Below are positions 54,401 through 63,642 of a stretch of DNA of 64,000 bases, one piece after another (position 1 is the stretch's first letter; every line of letters starts with the position of its first letter). The stretch is from Phyllobacterium calauticae (GTDB lineage Bacteria > Pseudomonadota > Alphaproteobacteria > Rhizobiales > Rhizobiaceae). Where the stretch lies: contig NZ_JAGENB010000006.1 of NCBI RefSeq assembly GCF_019991125.1, positions 186,001 through 250,000 on the forward strand, written 5' to 3'. The notes below the pieces were generated by a model that saw nothing but the letters and a program-made list of their open reading frames with translations, was not told where the DNA came from and ran no database searches. Position numbers and translations under genes: made by a program.

Positions 54401-55993
54401 TTACTGCGCCTTGTCCGCCTGCGCATCCGGATTGTCTTCTTCATCGTCGGGTGCAGGCACGTCAATGACATCCTCGCTGCCGGGTTCAACAACCGGGTCC
54501 GGACCTTTCACGGGATTGCCATTGATCGCAACCGAACCGTCGGCCTGCTGATCGACAACCCACCGGATCCGTCCGCCGTCGACCTCCGTGCCGAAATCCT
54601 TCGCCAGCTTGACGAAGGTGATGTAATTCTGGATTTCGGCGTCGGTTTCCGCCGCCTTGTTCAGGCGCTCGACAACCTTGTCGAAACCGGCCATTTCCCA
54701 GGTGGTGTGACTTGCGGGTTTCAGGCCGGCAAAGGTCATCTCGCCTTCGACCGTCAGTTCCGCGTCGGCGGTGCGCACCAGGCTCTTCGAAATCACCAGC
54801 TTGGGCGGATTGACCAGGAACTGTGCGGCCGTTGCCGCTTCAAATCCCTCGGAGAGGACTTTGTCGCGGTTCAGGTCCATATCGTCGATGGCACCCTTGA
54901 CGACCGTATCGAGATCGACACCGGCAGTCCCGATCACCAGTTCCACATCGGTCGGAAGGAAAGGCACACCCCATTCGGGGATCGGCAGGGCCGGATATTT
55001 CAGGCCATTGGTGCGCATGGCATAGTGATAGGCGCCATCCTTGCTGATGCCGTCGAGGTTGGTTTCCTGCGAAATGTTCTGGGCGGCGAAATTGCCCAGC
55101 GGCGTTTCAACGTTGAAGTCCTTGAAATGATACTCGCCCTTGAGCTTGTCCCAGAGCGGCAGGGCCGCCCTCAGCTTCAGCTTGAGCTCGTCCTGTCCGT
55201 CCTTGTTGAGCTTCTTCTCATCCATATGGGCGACGACGAATGCCCACAGGTCCAAGAGCTCCCGGTTGCGGAAGCCCTTGCCCTCGGCAACGCTGCCGAG
55301 TTCGCCGCTGCGCAGCGTCACCTTCACCGGTTCACTGGCAGCCGGCGTTTCGGTCTTGGCTGCTTCGCCTTCTTCGGAGGCCGCATCAAGAGTGGGGAGC
55401 TTCGTGACGATCGTTTCGCTGAAATTTGCGAGGGATTGCGTCATGTCGATATCGATGCCGCCCGATGCAGCGGCTTTGGCAAGCATCTGCCCCTTTGCCC
55501 CGCTGGCACTGGCGTCGATATCCTGTTCCGCCGACTTCAGCGACAGCTTGAACGCATCATAGGCGAAGGTCGAGGTCGAGAACGTGCCGATCTTCGGATC
55601 GAACAGTCCGGTCCAGCTGCCGCCATCGACCGACCAATGGAACGACTCAGGACCCTTGGGCCCGCTCACGTCGAAGGCCGCCGCAGGTATGTTGCCCGAT
55701 GTCACATTCCATGTTCCGTCGGCCAGCGGCTTGGTCAGGATGCTGTAATCCCCCAGGCTGCCCTTCAGCAGGTCCTGCTTCGGCATGGCTTTGAGGAAAG
55801 CATCGGTGCTGAAGGTAACGCGGTAGCCGTCGGCCTCGGGCGTTACCTTGAGAATGCCGTTGCTGAGTGCGGTCTTGCCGACATATTTCGACAGGGTATT
55901 GGCAAGCTCATCGGCGCCCTTGGCATCGATTGTCTGGGCGAAAGCCGGGGTCGACAACGCCATGACGCAGGAAATCAGGAATAGTTTACGCAC
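54401..55993 (-). CDS. Large exported hypothetical protein
   Basis: 530 residues, function not recognised. Signal peptide KLFLISCVMALSTPAFAQ, then a long soluble, periplasmic, beta-rich region (LSNGILKVTPEADGYRVTFS, GSWTGLFDPKIGTFSTSTFA, GAYHYAMRTNGLKYPALPIP, VELVIGTAGVDLDTVVKGAI) that recalls DUF2125-type proteins of Hyphomicrobiales. An acidic tail (PAPDDEEDNPDAQADK) is present. No cysteines beyond the signal peptide. Monocistronic; 69 bp from the UPF0173 gene. Confidence 0.82.
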   Translation of the reverse strand: MRKLFLISCVMALSTPAFAQTIDAKGADELANTLSKYVGKTALSNGILKVTPEADGYRVTFSTDAFLKAMPKQDLLKGSLGDYSILTKPLADGTWNVTSGNIPAAAFDVSGPKGPESFHWSVDGGSWTGLFDPKIGTFSTSTFAYDAFKLSLKSAEQDIDASASGAKGQMLAKAAASGGIDIDMTQSLANFSETIVTKLPTLDAASEEGEAAKTETPAASEPVKVTLRSGELGSVAEGKGFRNRELLDLWAFVVAHMDEKKLNKDGQDELKLKLRAALPLWDKLKGEYHFKDFNVETPLGNFAAQNISQETNLDGISKDGAYHYAMRTNGLKYPALPIPEWGVPFLPTDVELVIGTAGVDLDTVVKGAIDDMDLNRDKVLSEGFEAATAAQFLVNPPKLVISKSLVRTADAELTVEGEMTFAGLKPASHTTWEMAGFDKVVERLNKAAETDAEIQNYITFVKLAKDFGTEVDGGRIRWVVDQQADGSVAINGNPVKGPDPVVEPGSEDVIDVPAPDDEEDNPDAQADKAQ

Positions 55994-56062
55994 AATACCT
56001 CCAGTAACTCAGCCTATCGTCGTGGTGACGACCAAAATCACAACGGCTTTAGCAACCCAAAC

Positions 56063-56767
56063 TCAAACCGTAAACTGATCATTTGTCCCGGCGACAAAGA
56101 CCTGGGTCTTGCTGCCTTCCATCGCGGCGACAAATTTGTCGGCGGTCTGGTCGATGATCGGGAACGAGCCGTAATGGCATGGGATCGCCCTGGCGAACTT
56201 GAAATAGCGCTGCGTTGCCAATGCGGCGACGGCACCGCCCATGGTGAAGCGGTCGCCGATCGGCACGATGCCGATCTCCGGCTGATGCAGTTCGTTGACC
56301 AGCGCCATATCGGAGAAGATGTCCGTATCGCCCATGTGATAGAGCGTCGGCTCATTGTCGAAATGCAGGACGACGCCATTGGCCGAACCCAGCGAATGCG
56401 ACACGCCATCCTCGGTGATCTGTGCCGAGGAATGCAGTGCGTTGACATAGGTCACGGTGAAGCCATTGTGCGATACGGTCCCGCCGGTATTGGTTGGATC
56501 GACCCGGGCGACGCCGCGATTGTTGAGCCAGGTCACCAGATCGGCATTGCCGATCACCACCGCACCCGTATCCTTGGCAATGGCGGCGGTATCGCCGACA
56601 TGATCGCCATGACCGTGCGTCAGGATGATGTGGGTGGCGCCGCGTGTCGCTTCCTTCGGGTCGACGCCGCGCGCACCCGGATTGCCGTTGAGGAAAGGGT
56701 CAATCAGAATCGTGCTCTGGGCGATTTCAATGCGAAAGGCCGAATGGCCAAGCCAGGTAATCTTCAT
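56063..56767 (-). CDS. UPF0173 metal-dependent hydrolase (metallo-beta-lactamase fold)
   Basis: 234 residues from the ATG at 56767. Metallo-beta-lactamase HxHxDH motif as [13 protein letters not shown], additional ligands in HSSAQITED-type and [12 protein letters not shown], and [19 protein letters not shown] near the end. The family is conserved in bacteria and archaea; substrate unknown. Divergent from ruvX across 116 bp. Confidence 0.92.
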   Translation of the reverse strand: MKITWLGHSAFRIEIAQSTILIDPFLNGNPGARGVDPKEATRGATHIILTHGHGDHVGDTAAIAKDTGAVVIGNADLVTWLNNRGVARVDPTNTGGTVSHNGFTVTYVNALHSSAQITEDGVSHSLGSANGVVLHFDNEPTLYHMGDTDIFSDMALVNELHQPEIGIVPIGDRFTMGGAVAALATQRYFKFARAIPCHYGSFPIIDQTADKFVAAMEGSKTQVFVAGTNDQFTV

Positions 56768-56883
56768 GTGGTTTTCCCTTCCATTGTCAGTCTTTGCTCG
56801 CCACAACCGTCTATTGCAGCTATGTGACATTCATTCGAATTACAACGGCCTTTCGCCGGCCAATTCAAGTGCAGGAAACACCC

Positions 56884-57378
56884 TTGACGGTTCTGACCAT
56901 TGAACAGCTCGAAGATCATGTCGCCGACGGCCAGACCGTCGCGGGGCTCGACCTGGGCACGAAAACCATCGGCATCGCCATTTCGGACCGGGGTTTTTCC
57001 TTTGCCAATCCGCGCCCGGTGCTCAAGCGCAGCAAGTTCACCCACGACGCGCAGGATCTGCTGAAGGCGCTGAAAAGCGACAATGTCGGCGCCATCGTCA
57101 TCGGCCTGCCGGTCAATATGGACGGCAGCGAGGGCCCGCGCGTGCAGGCCACCCGCGCCTTCGTGCGCAACATGGAAAAGCTGACCGACCTGCCCTTCGT
57201 CTACTGGGACGAGCGTCTATCGACGGTTGCGGCCGAGCGCGCGCTGATTGGCATGGATGTATCACGGCAAAAACGCGCCGAGCGGATCGATTCCGCTGCG
57301 GCGGCGTTCATCCTGCAAGGGGCACTGGACCGGTTGCAGAGCCTGCGTCAGAACGCAGATGGCAATTCCTTCGAATAG
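56884..57378 (+). CDS. ruvX: Holliday junction resolvase-like protein RuvX (YqgF)
   Basis: 164 residues from a TTG start with a GGAAA site seven bases before it (GTG at 56869 is the alternative). RNase H-like fold: [17 protein letters not shown] (catalytic Asp), [37 protein letters not shown] (Glu), [20 protein letters not shown] (Asp). YqgF is implicated in 16S rRNA maturation and possibly junction resolution. The 3' end overlaps the convergent membrane-protein gene by 31 bp. Confidence 0.92.
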   Translation: MTVLTIEQLEDHVADGQTVAGLDLGTKTIGIAISDRGFSFANPRPVLKRSKFTHDAQDLLKALKSDNVGAIVIGLPVNMDGSEGPRVQATRAFVRNMEKLTDLPFVYWDERLSTVAAERALIGMDVSRQKRAERIDSAAAAFILQGALDRLQSLRQNADGNSFE

Positions 57379-57692
57379 GCCAGCGCCGTATTGGCCGATG
57401 CCGCAGCGGCACGGTTTGCCCGCCACACCTTGACCCAGGCGATGATCTGCTTGCGGCGGCGGAAGGCGATCAGGCAGAAAACCAGCCCCGTATCGACGAT
57501 GCAGGCACGGGCGACCAGCGGCGGAATGCTGTCCGGCGCGATCCCGAGAATATTGCCGTAAATGGTGAAGACCAGATCGTGCATTTCACGGCTGAAGAAG
57601 TACATCCCCATGCTCAGATCGTAGTACGACAGAAAATACCAACCCCACAGAAAGCTTAACGGGCCTGCCCAGAATATCAGGAAGCTGCGCAT
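57348..57692 (-). CDS. Small membrane protein (DUF6105-like)
   Basis: 114 residues, two transmembrane segments ([39 protein letters not shown]). The stretch [38 protein letters not shown] is typical of a conserved Hyphomicrobiales family that I believe is DUF6105. Function unknown. Convergent with and overlapping ruvX by 31 bp. Confidence 0.8.
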   Translation of the reverse strand: MRSFLIFWAGPLSFLWGWYFLSYYDLSMGMYFFSREMHDLVFTIYGNILGIAPDSIPPLVARACIVDTGLVFCLIAFRRRKQIIAWVKVWRANRAAAASANTALAYSKELPSAF

Positions 57693-57955
57693 TCATTTCT
57701 CCTAGCGGGGAAGACGGTGGCGGGTTGTGTAACCCCGTGAAATCACGAGGTATTTTCGAATCACATTGATATCTGCTAAGAGTTTAGGCGCAACGTAAAC
57801 CGTTTGTTAAGGTTAATTTAAAAAAATTTTATTAAAATTGAAGGTATTAGCCGGGGCACTTTTCGGCCCTGCGAGAGGGCCGATCAGCGGCCGATGCACG
57901 TATTTGACAAAAGCGGTGTGCAGGCGCGTCGAAAAACAGCGAGTACTGTGCGTTA
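57693..57955. other. AT-rich intergenic region with CtrA-like motif
   Basis: Contains TTAA-N7-TTAA (57807-57821), the full-site form reported for CtrA, in a very AT-rich stretch where chance matches are likely, and a TCGGCCCT-5-AGGGCCGA hairpin (57863-57883). No gene found. Confidence 0.35.
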
Positions 57956-58079
57956 TGCGTGGTTCGACAAGCTCACCATGAGGGAGATGAGTGGGCTGCA
58001 AAGCCAATCGGAAACATTGCAGGATAGAGCTCCCTGCAATCCTCACCCTCCCTCATGGTGAGCTTGTCGAACCACGCGC
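57956..58079. repeat. Intergenic palindromic repeat, copy 8
   Basis: Arms TGCGTGGTTCGACAAGCTCA..CATGAGGGA and reverse complement; the spacer carries CCAATCGGAAACATTGCAGG, shared with copies 6 and 7. Just beyond the aidB 3' end. Confidence 0.92.
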
Positions 58080-58105
58080 GACGGCTATGCCGGCAGAAAC
58101 GGCGC

Positions 58106-59755
58106 TCAGTTGGCCGGGGGATAGAGCGAGTTGACGATGCTCTTGGCGTTGTGACGGGCATCGAGCATGCCGTAGGTGGTGCGCCACTGCCCGCCGAGGC
58201 GGGTTTCGATGAACGCATCGGCGATATCTTCCGAGTGCAGGTGCCGCAGTTCCGCACCCGCTGCGGCCAGCGCTAGCTGCTCGGTCAGGATGCGCGCAGC
58301 GCCCTCGTCATTTTCCGCAACACGCATGGCGGCGCGCAGCACCTCGACCGTGCCCTGCCCGCCGCGCCCGAGCTGGGCGCCGATCCAGTTCAGCACCTCG
58401 TCGAACAGCTGCGGCCCGCGCTTGAGAACGCGCAGCACGTCCAGCGCCATGACATTGCCGGAGCCCTCCCAGATCGCATTGACCGGGGCTTCGCGGTAAT
58501 GGCGGGCAAGATTGCCCTCCTCGATGTAGCCATTGCCGCCGAGGCATTCCATCGCCTCGTACAGCAAGGCGGGCGCGATCTTGGCAACCCAGTATTTCAC
58601 CACAGGGGTCATCACGCGGGCGAAGGCCGCCTCACCGCGATTCTGCGCCGCATTGTCGAAGGCGCGGGCCAGCCGGAAGGTCAGCGCCGTCGCGCCGGCC
58701 ACATCCAGCGCCATGTCGGCCATGACCCGCAGCATCAGCGGCTTGTCGAACAGCGGCCCGTCAAACACGATGCGATGGCGTGCATGGTGCACCGCCTCGG
58801 CAAGACCGGCGCGCATCATCCCGGCCGAGGCGATGGCACAGTCCAGCCGCGTCAGCGTCACCATGTCGATGATGGTTTTGACACCGTCGCCCGGACCGCC
58901 GACCATCTGGCCCAGCGCATTGTCGAATTCGACTTCGGACGATGCATTGGAGCGGTTGCCGAGCTTGTCCTTCAGGCGCTGGAAGCGGAAGCCGTTGGAT
59001 GAACCGTCCGGCAGGATGCGCGGCACGAGGAAACAGGACAAGCCTTCGCGCGCCTGCGCCAGCACCAGGAACGCATCGGACATCGGCGCCGACATGAACC
59101 ATTTGTGGCCGGTAATGCGATAGAAGCCGCTGCCGGCCGGTTCGGCGCGCGTGGTGTTGGTGCGCACATCCGTGCCGCCCTGCTTCTCCGTCATGCCCAT
59201 GCCGAGCGTCAGGCTTGCCTTCTTGGCCGGGGATTTGTTGCTGGAATCATATTTGCGCGGCAGGACCAGCGGCGACCACTCGCGGTACAGGCTTGGCGAC
59301 GACATCAAGGCCGCCAGCGACGCACTGGTCATGGTGATCGGGCAGAGATGCCCGCATTCCAGCTGCGCTGCCGTATAGAAGCGCGCCGTGCGCGCCTGGT
59401 GGCGCAGGCCGTTTTCCGTCGGGCCGTCTTCCCAGATCGATGAATGCAGGCCCTGCGCCACGGAACGGCGCATCAGCGCATGATAGGCTGGATGGTAATC
59501 GACGACATCGACGCGAAAGCCCTGGCGGTCATGGGTGCGCAGTTTCGGCGTTTCCGTATTGGCGAGCCGCGCCAGATCCTGCGCATCACCGGACAGGACA
59601 AACCGGCCGCTTTGTTCCAGCTCCGTCCGGGTCGCCTGCGGAAACCGCTTGGTGATCTGCATCAGCAACGGATCGCCGAGATAGGCGTTGAGACCGATCA
59701 TGGAGGGTGTCTGGTTGAGAACGTCGTGGGTTTTCAAGAAAATGTCCTGATCCAA
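58106..59755 (-). CDS. aidB: AidB-like acyl-CoA dehydrogenase family protein
   Basis: 549 residues, longer than ordinary acyl-CoA dehydrogenases and matching the AidB length. Flavin/substrate region: LGMGMTEKQGGTDVRTNTT, FYRITGHKWFMSAPMSDAFL; catalytic region YREAPVNAIWEGSGNVMALD; ECLGGNGYIEEGNLARHYRE. The N-terminal QTPSMIGLNAYLGDPLL matches AidB. AidB proteins are induced by alkylation stress in E. coli and have weak isovaleryl-CoA dehydrogenase activity. No ada gene is nearby. Confidence 0.92.
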   Translation of the reverse strand: MDQDIFLKTHDVLNQTPSMIGLNAYLGDPLLMQITKRFPQATRTELEQSGRFVLSGDAQDLARLANTETPKLRTHDRQGFRVDVVDYHPAYHALMRRSVAQGLHSSIWEDGPTENGLRHQARTARFYTAAQLECGHLCPITMTSASLAALMSSPSLYREWSPLVLPRKYDSSNKSPAKKASLTLGMGMTEKQGGTDVRTNTTRAEPAGSGFYRITGHKWFMSAPMSDAFLVLAQAREGLSCFLVPRILPDGSSNGFRFQRLKDKLGNRSNASSEVEFDNALGQMVGGPGDGVKTIIDMVTLTRLDCAIASAGMMRAGLAEAVHHARHRIVFDGPLFDKPLMLRVMADMALDVAGATALTFRLARAFDNAAQNRGEAAFARVMTPVVKYWVAKIAPALLYEAMECLGGNGYIEEGNLARHYREAPVNAIWEGSGNVMALDVLRVLKRGPQLFDEVLNWIGAQLGRGGQGTVEVLRAAMRVAENDEGAARILTEQLALAAAGAELRHLHSEDIADAFIETRLGGQWRTTYGMLDARHNAKSIVNSLYPPAN

Positions 59756-59937
59756 TATGAGCTGTCTTTACGGCATGGCCCGTTTCATCCGAACACGTCA
59801 GCGCCGCAATCTTGAGTCGCGCATTTATGGAATGAAGGTTCTGACAAGCGGTTAACCGATCCATCTTCTTCTAGCCGAATGACGGCGCCGATGCAAAATG
59901 TCTCAGGCAGCTTTTTCTGTATCCGGGCGCAAGCTTA

Positions 59938-59947
59938 TGTCTAGACA
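59938..59947. promoter_or_regulatory. Candidate GntR-type operator upstream of the ABC transporter
   Basis: Perfect 10-bp palindrome TGTCTAGACA, fitting the GT-Nx-AC pattern of GntR-family sites, about 70 bases before the substrate-binding protein gene. No regulator gene is adjacent. Confidence 0.35.
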
Positions 59948-60018
59948 AATGAAAAGCCGCCTGCCTATCATGCCTCTATATTCATCGTGCCAAAAAAATG
60001 AACAAAGGGGTCAATCAG

Positions 60019-60966
60019 ATGACATTCAAATGGTATCTCGGCGCTGCATGCGCGGCGCTTCTGGCATCCGCCGTCCCGTCACAGGCGGACACGGCGGTTT
60101 CCGTCGGCCTGTCCGGCTGGACCGGCTTTGCCCCGCTGACGCTGGCCAAGGAGGCCGGCATCTTCAAGAAGAACGGCCTTGACGTCACGCTGACCAAGAT
60201 TCCGCAGGCAAGCCGCCATCTGGCACTGGCATCGGGCGACGTGCAGTGCGCCGCCACCACGGTGGAAACCTGGATCGCCTGGAACGCCAATGGCGTCGCC
60301 ACCAAACAGATTTTCCAGATGGACAAGTCGTTCGGCGCCGACGGCATGGTCGTGCGCAGCGACGTCGCCAAGATTTCCGACCTCAAGGGCAAGGCCATCG
60401 CCGCATCGGCGCCCGGCACATCGCCCTATTTCGTCCTGGCATGGATGCTGAAGCACAACGGCCTGTCGCTGAAGGACGTCAAGGTTGTCAATCTCGAGCC
60501 GGGACCGGCGGCCCAGGCCTTCGTTGCCGGGCAGAACGACGCGGCGATGACCTATGAACCCTATCTCTCCACCGTGCGCGCGGCCCCGGACAAGGGCAAG
60601 ATCATCGCCACCACGCTGGATTATCCCGTCGTGATGGACACGTTTGGCTGCACCAACGCATTCCTCGAAAAGAATCCGGAAGCGGCCAAGGCCTTCGCCA
60701 AGAGCTACTTCGACGCGCTGGAGCTCATCGCAGCCGACAAGGACAAGGCCTACGCGATCATGGGTGCCGACGTGAAGCAGACGGCAGAGGTGTTCGGCAA
60801 TTCCGCGCAATATCTGCGCTGGCAGGACAAGGCGGCCAACCAGGCCTTCTTCGAGAAGGATTTTGCCAAATTCTCCGACGAGGCGGCAGACCTTTTGCTT
60901 GAAATCGGCGTCATCAAGAAGAAGCCGGATATCAGCACCATCGTCGATACCAGCTTCATCAAGTAA
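60019..60966 (+). CDS. NitT/TauT-type ABC transporter substrate-binding protein
   Basis: 315 residues from the ATG at 60019 (AAAGGGG nine bases upstream). Signal peptide (YLGAACAALLASAVPSQA). Periplasmic SsuA/TauA/NMT1-like binding protein: SVGLSGWTGFAPLTLAKEAG, GLDVTLTKIPQASRHLALAS, DLKGKAIAASAPGTSPYFVL, LEPGPAAQAFVAGQNDAAMT. Substrate cannot be read from sequence; sulfonates, taurine, nitrate or pyrimidine-type compounds are all in the family. Followed by a terminator hairpin, then permease and ATPase genes. Confidence 0.92.
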   Translation: MTFKWYLGAACAALLASAVPSQADTAVSVGLSGWTGFAPLTLAKEAGIFKKNGLDVTLTKIPQASRHLALASGDVQCAATTVETWIAWNANGVATKQIFQMDKSFGADGMVVRSDVAKISDLKGKAIAASAPGTSPYFVLAWMLKHNGLSLKDVKVVNLEPGPAAQAFVAGQNDAAMTYEPYLSTVRAAPDKGKIIATTLDYPVVMDTFGCTNAFLEKNPEAAKAFAKSYFDALELIAADKDKAYAIMGADVKQTAEVFGNSAQYLRWQDKAANQAFFEKDFAKFSDEAADLLLEIGVIKKKPDISTIVDTSFIK

Positions 60967-60979
60967 TCCGCCGTTTTTC

Positions 60980-61018
60980 AGGAGAACGCGGGCAACACCG
61001 CGTTCTCCTTTCTCTTTT
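60980..61018 (+). terminator. Intra-operon terminator after substrate-binding protein gene
   Basis: Perfect 12-bp stem AGGAGAACGCGG / CCGCGTTCTCCT with a 6-nt loop, followed by TTCTCTTTT. Such hairpins commonly raise expression of the binding protein over the permease and ATPase. Confidence 0.85.
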
Positions 61019-61032
61019 GCATCGGAACACTC

Positions 61033-61809
61033 ATGGTTCAACCTCTCCAGCCTATCGGGGCGTCGTCACGCGTCCTGCTTGGCGTACTCTTCTTTATCCT
61101 GTTCATTGCGGCATGGTCCGCCGCCACCTTCGGCGGCTTCGTATCCAGCACATTCCTCGCCGATCCCCTGACCATGCTGCATGACGGCTGGCTCCTGTTG
61201 TCCCAGCAGAATTTTCTCTACGATATCGGCATGACGATCTGGCGGGTTGTCGGCGGCTTTGTCATCGCGGCCATCATCGCCGTTCCCCTCGGCATTGCCA
61301 TGGGCGCCTACAAGCCCATCGAGGCCATGCTGGAACCCTTCGTCTCCTTTGCCCGGTATCTTCCCGCCTCGGCCTTCATTCCGCTCCTGATCCTGTGGGC
61401 GGGTATCGGCGAGATGCAAAAGCTGCTGGTGATTTTCATCGGCGCGGTGTTCCAGATCATCCTGATGGTGGCCGTGGCTGTCGCCAATACGCGCCGCGAT
61501 CTGGTGGAAGCCGCCTATACGCTCGGCGCCAATGACAGCGGCATCGTCAAGCGTGTCCTCATCCCGGCCAATGCGCCGGATATCGCCGAAACATTGCGGC
61601 TGGTGCTCGGCTGGGCCTGGACCTATGTCATCGTTGCCGAAATGATCGGCGCATCCTCGGGCATCGGCTACATGATCATCAACAGCCAGGCGCTCCTCGC
61701 CACCGGGCAGATCATTTTCGGCATCATCGTCATCGGTGTCATCGGCCTGATTTCGGATTTCCTGTTCAAATCGGTCAATCGCCGGCTTTTCGCCTGGAGG
61801 CTCGCATGA
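61033..61809 (+). CDS. ABC transporter permease (SsuC/TauC-like)
   Basis: 258 residues, about six transmembrane helices. BPD_transp_1 fold with the ATPase-contacting EAA-like loop EAAYTLGANDSGIVKRVLIP and GWAWTYVIVAEMIGASSGIG. ATG preceded by a weak site. The 3' end overlaps the ATPase gene by four bases (ATGA). Confidence 0.93.
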   Translation: MVQPLQPIGASSRVLLGVLFFILFIAAWSAATFGGFVSSTFLADPLTMLHDGWLLLSQQNFLYDIGMTIWRVVGGFVIAAIIAVPLGIAMGAYKPIEAMLEPFVSFARYLPASAFIPLLILWAGIGEMQKLLVIFIGAVFQIILMVAVAVANTRRDLVEAAYTLGANDSGIVKRVLIPANAPDIAETLRLVLGWAWTYVIVAEMIGASSGIGYMIINSQALLATGQIIFGIIVIGVIGLISDFLFKSVNRRLFAWRLA

Positions 61810-62591
61810 GCACGCTTGTCATCAAAGGCGTCAGCCGCATTTTTCCGGGCGTGCACGGCGGCAAGCCGACCGAGGCGCTGCAACCCACCGACCTCACCGT
61901 GGCGCACAACGACTTCGTTTCGATCCTCGGACCGTCCGGCTGCGGCAAGTCCACGCTCCTGCGCATCGTCGCCGGGCTCGACCGGCCAACCAGCGGCACG
62001 GTGACGCTCGACGGGCAGGAAGTGACGGGCCCCGGCGCCGATCGCGGCGTGGTGTTCCAGTCCTATACGCTGTTTCCGTGGCTGACCATCGAGCAGAATA
62101 TCGGCTTCGGCCTGCGCGAACGCGGCGTTGCCGAAAAGGAAAAGCGCGACATCGTCGCTTCCTATATCGACAAGGTGGGCCTGCGCGGTTTCGAGAACCA
62201 CTGGCCGAAGCAGCTGTCGGGCGGCATGCAGCAGCGCACGGCGATTGCCCGGGCGCTCGCCAACAATCCAAAAATCCTGCTGCTCGACGAACCCTTCGGC
62301 GCGCTCGACAACCAGACGCGCGGGCTGATGCAGGAGCTGCTGCTCGGCATCTGGGAGCACGAGCAGAAAACCGTCATCTTCGTCACCCACGATATCGAGG
62401 AAGCGATCTTCATGGCGTCGCGGGTGGTGACGATGTCAGCACGGCCGGGCCGGATCAAATCCATCATGCCCGTGCCGCTCGGCCATCCCCGGCATTATAC
62501 GGTGAAGGCGAGCCCCGAGTTCACCGGGATGCGGCTGAAGCTGACGGAAGAAATCCGCAGCGAGGCCATTCTGGCGGCCGAGGCGCATTGA
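61806..62591 (+). CDS. ABC transporter ATP-binding protein (SsuB/TauB-like)
   Basis: 261 residues. Walker A GPSGCGKST, Q-loop VVFQSYTLFPWLT, signature LSGGMQQRTAIARAL, Walker B ILLLDEPFGALD, H-loop VIFVTHDIEEAIFMA. Start ATG inside the permease 3' end. Powers the importer encoded with the two upstream genes. Confidence 0.95.
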   Translation: MSTLVIKGVSRIFPGVHGGKPTEALQPTDLTVAHNDFVSILGPSGCGKSTLLRIVAGLDRPTSGTVTLDGQEVTGPGADRGVVFQSYTLFPWLTIEQNIGFGLRERGVAEKEKRDIVASYIDKVGLRGFENHWPKQLSGGMQQRTAIARALANNPKILLLDEPFGALDNQTRGLMQELLLGIWEHEQKTVIFVTHDIEEAIFMASRVVTMSARPGRIKSIMPVPLGHPRHYTVKASPEFTGMRLKLTEEIRSEAILAAEAH

Positions 62592-62676
62592 GCCGGATTT
62601 TTTAGGGGGAACAGGGCGGGATATGCTGCCAAACGCTTGCGGGGCGGCGGCATCAAGCCTATAGGGGGGACTTGAT

Positions 62677-63642
62677 ATGACATCAAAAACGCTCCCCCTC
62701 CTGTTTCCCCACCGCCATTTGCTTGGCATCAAGAACCTTTCCCCCGAGGACATCAATATTCTTCTCGACCTTGCCGACAGCGAGGTGGCGGTTTCGCGCC
62801 AGTCCGAGAAGAAAAAGAGTGTCCTGCGCGGGCGAACGCAGATCAACCTGTTCTTCGAGGCATCGACCCGGACACAGTCATCCTTCGAGCTGGCCGGAAA
62901 ACGGCTCGGTGCTGATGTGATGAACATGTCGGTCGGCAATTCCTCGGTGAAAAAGGGCGAAACGCTGATCGATACCGCCATGACGCTGAATGCGATGCGG
63001 CCGGATATCCTGATCATCCGGCACGGCTCCGCCGGTGCCGCGGCCCTGCTGGCGCAGAAGGTGGGCTGCTCGGTGGTCAATGCCGGCGACGGCGCGCATG
63101 AACACCCGACGCAGGCCCTGCTCGATGCGTTGACGATCCGGCGCGCCAAGGGCAAGGTTGCCCGGCTGATCGTGGCGATCTGCGGCGACGTGCTGCATTC
63201 GCGCGTGGCCCGCTCCAACATCCTCCTGCTGAATGCGCTCGGGGCGCGGGTGCGCGTCATCGCCCCCTCGACCCTCCTGCCCGCCGGGATCAGCCAGATG
63301 GGCGTCGAGGTTTTCAACTCCATGGAAGAAGGTTTGAAAGACGCCGACGTGGTGATGATGCTGCGCCTGCAGCGCGAGCGCATGGCGGGCGCCTTCGTGC
63401 CGTCGGTGCGCGAATATTTCCACTATCACGGGCTTGATCGCGAAAAGCTCAAACATGCCAAGCCCGACGCGCTGGTCATGCATCCCGGACCGATGAACCG
63501 CGGCGTCGAAATCGCCTCGGATGTGGCCGACGGCTCGCAGAGCGTCATTCAGGAACAGGTTGAAATGGGCGTTGCCGTGCGCATGGCGGTGATGGAAGCG
63601 CTGCTGGACCCGCGCCGCAACGCGGAAGGAGTAGCGGGATGA
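62677..63642 (+). CDS. pyrB: Aspartate carbamoyltransferase catalytic subunit
   Basis: Second step of pyrimidine synthesis. 321 residues; GGGGG before the ATG. Carbamoyl-phosphate site [19 protein letters not shown], aspartate-domain segments [35 protein letters not shown] and the C-terminal [11 protein letters not shown]. The length of about 320 and lack of an adjacent pyrI fit the PyrB class that assembles with a PyrC homologue. It overlaps the next gene by four bases. Confidence 0.96.
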   Translation: MTSKTLPLLFPHRHLLGIKNLSPEDINILLDLADSEVAVSRQSEKKKSVLRGRTQINLFFEASTRTQSSFELAGKRLGADVMNMSVGNSSVKKGETLIDTAMTLNAMRPDILIIRHGSAGAAALLAQKVGCSVVNAGDGAHEHPTQALLDALTIRRAKGKVARLIVAICGDVLHSRVARSNILLLNALGARVRVIAPSTLLPAGISQMGVEVFNSMEEGLKDADVVMMLRLQRERMAGAFVPSVREYFHYHGLDREKLKHAKPDALVMHPGPMNRGVEIASDVADGSQSVIQEQVEMGVAVRMAVMEALLDPRRNAEGVAG

